Source of the DNA: Methanobacterium sp.
GTDB lineage: Archaea; Methanobacteriota; Methanobacteria; Methanobacteriales; Methanobacteriaceae
Assembly (NCBI GenBank): GCA_003162655.1
Contig: PMMY01000161.1
Span: 11,647 to 19,872, forward strand
DNA length: 8,226 nucleotides
Reading direction: 5' to 3'
This document shows, in pieces, positions 5,975-8,226 of this stretch. Both the position numbers and the translations under genes were made by a program. Numbering within the stretch: the first letter of the stretch is position 1; every line of letters starts with the position of its first letter. A model generated the notes under the pieces. It was not told where the DNA came from. It ran no database searches and saw only the letters and a list, made by a program, of their open reading frames with translations.

Positions 5975-6508
5975 ATGGACCATAATATTCTGGATGGAAT
6001 AAAAAAGATTGAAAAGGAAGTAGGCAAACTTTCAAATGCTCAGAAGATACTGTTAACAACTGATGGTTCTGTAACCACCATACTCGATGTGATCCGTGGT
6101 CATGTTAAGATAGAAACTTTGGAACAGAAGTTTGTTGATGCTGACTTGGAAATGGCTCGATTATTGAATATTGAAGTTGGGGACACAGTAAATTACCGGG
6201 TTGTTGTTATAGAAACAGAAGACCCATTAATATATGCAATTTCACTCATTGCAGTTGAAAGACTTGAAAATGATTTTAAAGAGGATCTTATAAGGGCGGA
6301 CATTCCTATTGGTAGGATACTTAGAAAACACAATATTGAATCTCGTAGGGAGATAAAATCTGTTTATTTCGAGGATCAGAGTCATGAAATTAGTAAAATA
6401 TTTAAAATTGATTCTCCAATGCTCACCAGAACTTATAACATAATTCACAACGACGAAATTTTAATATGGCTCAAGGAAACATTTCCATACACACATTTCA
6501 GGGAATAA
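5975..6508 (+). CDS. Chorismate pyruvate-lyase-like protein (DUF98/UbiC-like family)
   Basis: UbiC removes pyruvate from chorismate to give 4-hydroxybenzoate. This 177-residue protein matches the archaeal DUF98 relatives as I recall them: LLTTDGSVTTIL (26-37), a central strand with R75, a PIGRIL stretch (111-116), RREI (124-127), R152 in RTYNII, and E168 in LKETFP. R75, G113 and E168 lie where Escherichia coli UbiC has R76, G114 and E155, so lyase chemistry is plausible. In methanogens the product could feed tetrahydromethanopterin synthesis, which uses 4-hydroxybenzoate; this role is inference. The ATG lies 2 bp after the hacA stop, so translation is probably coupled and the start is secure. 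No membrane segment or signal is visible, so it should act in the cytosol. A possible second role is a ligand-binding UTRA-like fold (related to UbiC), but no DNA-binding domain is attached. Confidence 0.8.
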   Translation: MDHNILDGIKKIEKEVGKLSNAQKILLTTDGSVTTILDVIRGHVKIETLEQKFVDADLEMARLLNIEVGDTVNYRVVVIETEDPLIYAISLIAVERLENDFKEDLIRADIPIGRILRKHNIESRREIKSVYFEDQSHEISKIFKIDSPMLTRTYNIIHNDEILIWLKETFPYTHFRE

Positions 6509-6518
6509 TCCATTAAAA

Positions 6519-6528
6519 TTTTAAAATT
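6519..6528 (+). promoter_or_regulatory. Possible TATA-like element for fen
   Basis: TTTTAAAATT lies about 55 bp before the FEN-1 ATG, within the palindrome-rich stretch TTAAAATTTTAA (6513-6524). Transcription could start near 6550. The AT-rich background makes it weak, and cotranscription with the DUF98 gene is equally possible. Confidence 0.3.
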
Positions 6529-6578
6529 AATCTATTAATCCAATCAAATACGGAAAATTGAAAATAAAAGTGGTTAAA

Positions 6579-7568
6579 ATGGGAGTTAAGTTCAGAGACA
6601 TAGTATCCCCTGAAAGTATTAAATTTGAACAATTAGAAAATAAAATTGTTGCACTTGATGCTGCTAACATTATTTATCAGTTCCTCTCAAGTATAAGGCA
6701 GGTAGATGGCACACCATTAATGGATCAAAATGGGAATATCACATCACACTTCAGCGGCATACTTTACAGAACATCATCCCTTATAGAGAAGGGAATCAAA
6801 CCCATTTACATCTTTGACGGCACTTCTGATATCTTAAAAAAAGATACTCAGGATAAAAGGCGGGAAGTTAAGGAAGAATCTCAGAAAAAGATGGAAGAAG
6901 CACTAGAAGAAGGCAGGATAGAAGATGCAAGGAAATATGCTGTAAGGACCTCTAGGATGTCCCCTAAAATTATTGATGGGTCAAAAAAACTTTTAGAACT
7001 CATGGGAGTGCCATACATACAAGCTGATGGAGAGGGTGAAGCTCAGGCATCTTATATGGTAGAAAAAGGTGATGCATGGTGTGTTGGATCCCAAGATTAT
7101 GACTGTATACTATTCGGAGCTCCAAGAATGGTTAGAAACCTGACCGTAACCGGTGGAAAAGCCAATTTAGAAATGATTGATCTTAAAAAGGTTTTAGAAA
7201 AACTGGAGATAAGTAGAGAACAGTTGGTAGATGTTGCAATACTAGTTGGAACAGATTTTAACCGAGGGGTTAAGGGAATAGGAGCTAAAACAGGCTTAAA
7301 ACTCATTAAAGAGCATGGAAATATATTAAATGTAATTAAAAAACTTGACATCCAGTTAGAAGTTGAACCAGAAATTTTGAGGAATATATTCCTTAAACAC
7401 GATGTTGTATCTGATTATCAACTGAAATGGAAGTCTCCAAATATTGAAGGTGTTGTTGCATTCCTATGTGGTGAGCACGATTTTTCAGAGCCCAGGGTTC
7501 TAAGTGCCCTAGATAAATTTAAAAAAATTGACAACAAACAGAAGAGTCTAACTGACTGGTTCGGATAA
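6579..7568 (+). CDS. fen: Flap endonuclease 1 (FEN-1)
   Basis: Structure-specific nuclease that cuts 5' flaps during Okazaki fragment maturation and base excision repair, tethered to PCNA. I place the start at the ATG at 6579 (329 residues), not the in-frame TTG at 6558. FEN-1 proteins begin Met-Gly, and Gly2 becomes the processed N-terminus close to the active site; here it reads MGVKFRD. The N and I domains carry the seven acidic metal ligands: D27, D80, E152, E154, D173, D175, D226. The helix-hairpin-helix region is around 228-245 (GVKGIGAKTGLKLI). The C-terminus is a PIP box, QKSLTDWF (321-328), for PCNA. Between D80 and E152 lies the charged helical arch (about 85-125). It follows the DUF98 gene by 70 bp of AT-rich DNA, which may hold its own promoter. 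A TTTTT run downstream may end the transcript. Confidence 0.96.
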   Translation: MGVKFRDIVSPESIKFEQLENKIVALDAANIIYQFLSSIRQVDGTPLMDQNGNITSHFSGILYRTSSLIEKGIKPIYIFDGTSDILKKDTQDKRREVKEESQKKMEEALEEGRIEDARKYAVRTSRMSPKIIDGSKKLLELMGVPYIQADGEGEAQASYMVEKGDAWCVGSQDYDCILFGAPRMVRNLTVTGGKANLEMIDLKKVLEKLEISREQLVDVAILVGTDFNRGVKGIGAKTGLKLIKEHGNILNVIKKLDIQLEVEPEILRNIFLKHDVVSDYQLKWKSPNIEGVVAFLCGEHDFSEPRVLSALDKFKKIDNKQKSLTDWFG

Positions 7569-7578
7569 GAATTTATTC

Positions 7579-7593
7579 TTTTTAAGATATTTT
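7579..7593 (+). terminator. U-tract terminator between convergent fen and the DUF2119 gene
   Basis: Two TTTTT runs (7579-7583, about 7589-7593) lie within the 30-bp gap between two convergent stop codons. They fit archaeal U-rich termination of fen. The minus strand is not T-rich here, so this probably serves fen only. Confidence 0.45.
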
Positions 7594-7598
7594 TAATG

Positions 7599-8207
7599 TT
7601 AAAATGCTGGATACTCTCCAAAAAATTCGGCAGCGTATCTTTTGGCTGTTTTAACTTGTGATGGATAGTTGATCTTCAGCTTGTCTTCAAGTTCTTTTCT
7701 ATTACTGGAACCTGCAATTGCTTTCATAACATCCAAATAAATCTGAGTAGATTTTTCTGTAGGCCTGCAAGGCATCTCAAGTGTTATACAAACATCATCT
7801 CTTTTAAAAACCTTAGTTCTCAGATATGGAGCTACAGAACTAATTAAAACACCGTGTGCTAGTTCTATTAATGGTGGAACCCCAACCCTTTTTTTTCTGT
7901 CCAGATCAATGAGTTTAAGATAGCTATCAGGTTTGTAACAGTGTAGTTCAACGTATATAGTAGGTTTATAGGTGTTTATGATTTTTAATATTTTTTCACC
8001 CATTAGGGATTGATAATAGAGAGGATCTAATGTACTTAGATATTTACTTTCGGGGCAGTTGTAGAGTAGAAGTTTACCATCATCTACATCATCATCCTTT
8101 AACTGTTTAATGAGGTTAATAGTGGTTAAACCTTCTTTTCCATGGATTCCTCCTATGAAAATCCGTGTTGGTCCCCTACCCTTTGCAATTTCCCTTGAGA
8201 ACATCAT
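7599..8207 (-). CDS. DUF2119-like archaeal protein with an aspartoacylase/M14-type metal-site pattern
   Basis: A 202-residue protein that I place, from memory, in the archaeal DUF2119 family of unknown function. Its motifs match the zinc site of the aspartoacylase/succinylglutamate desuccinylase branch of carboxypeptidases. GGIHGKEG (19-26) gives the HxxE pair H22/E25, VELHCY (86-91) gives third ligand H89, and ITLEMP (141-146) gives a candidate catalytic E144. The strand-loop pattern NCPESKYLSTLDPLYY (50-65) sits where aspartoacylases have the substrate-binding DLNR; here it reads DPLY, so the substrate should differ. The chain is shorter than aspartoacylase (about 310) and lacks its C-terminal domain. 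Two ATGs stand in tandem (8207, 8204). AGGA at 8210-8213 is better spaced for the second, and an in-frame stop at 8222-8220 closes the frame. It is cytosolic by appearance and convergent with fen. Confidence 0.75.
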   Translation of the reverse strand: MMFSREIAKGRGPTRIFIGGIHGKEGLTTINLIKQLKDDDVDDGKLLLYNCPESKYLSTLDPLYYQSLMGEKILKIINTYKPTIYVELHCYKPDSYLKLIDLDRKKRVGVPPLIELAHGVLISSVAPYLRTKVFKRDDVCITLEMPCRPTEKSTQIYLDVMKAIAGSSNRKELEDKLKINYPSQVKTAKRYAAEFFGEYPAF

Positions 8208-8226
8208 TTTCCTGATCTTTTATTTA

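Overview
The window reads as chromosomal DNA of a hydrogenotrophic methanogen, most likely order Methanobacteriales and probably Methanobacterium or a close relative. The grounds are an archaeal TATA-binding protein, an archaeal FEN-1 nuclease with a PCNA-binding tail, coenzyme B pathway genes (aksA, hacA), AT-rich DNA, TTTATATA-type promoters, and ribosome binding sites complementary to an archaeal 16S tail (GGTGATC, GGAGG). From memory, the order TBP-serB / aksA-hacA / FEN-1 also resembles Methanothermobacter thermautotrophicus around MTH1626-1633; this could not be checked here.

Left block (1-1695, minus strand): the TBP gene is followed 34 bp later by a TTG-started phosphoserine phosphatase (serB) that runs off the left edge. 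The SerB catalytic domain is complete. It is extended by an acidic Pro/Glu/Lys linker and a coiled coil whose RD-x-x-N units repeat at heptad multiples. TBP reads leftwards from a promoter near 1775-1782. The 445-bp gap to its right holds several TATA-like elements and a relatively GC-rich stretch with inverted repeats that could be an RNA or control region.

Middle block (2141-3150, plus strand): a 136-residue unrecognised, basic, helical protein, then a CYTH-domain (CyaB-like) protein with a TTG start. A 332-bp AT-rich gap follows. It carries a TATA box, a 17-codon mini-ORF and a 22-bp near-palindrome upstream of aksA.

Right block (3483-7568, plus strand): aksA (homocitrate synthase family, TTG start), hacA (homoaconitase large subunit), a chorismate-lyase-like DUF98 gene only 2 bp after hacA, and fen (flap endonuclease 1). 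AksA and HacA catalyse the first steps of 2-oxoacid chain elongation towards coenzyme B. The DUF98 protein may supply 4-hydroxybenzoate, a methanopterin precursor, so the cluster may link two methanogenesis cofactors with a replication/repair nuclease. The homoaconitase small subunit is not in the window.

The last gene (7599-8207, minus strand) converges on fen. It encodes a 202-residue archaeal protein of the DUF2119 type whose His/Glu motifs match the zinc site of aspartoacylase/succinylglutamate desuccinylase enzymes. No tRNA, rRNA, CRISPR array, insertion sequence or prophage signal was seen. This is mostly conserved core sequence; the most unusual items are the SerB coiled-coil fusion, the DUF2119 metal site and the two long intergenic regions.
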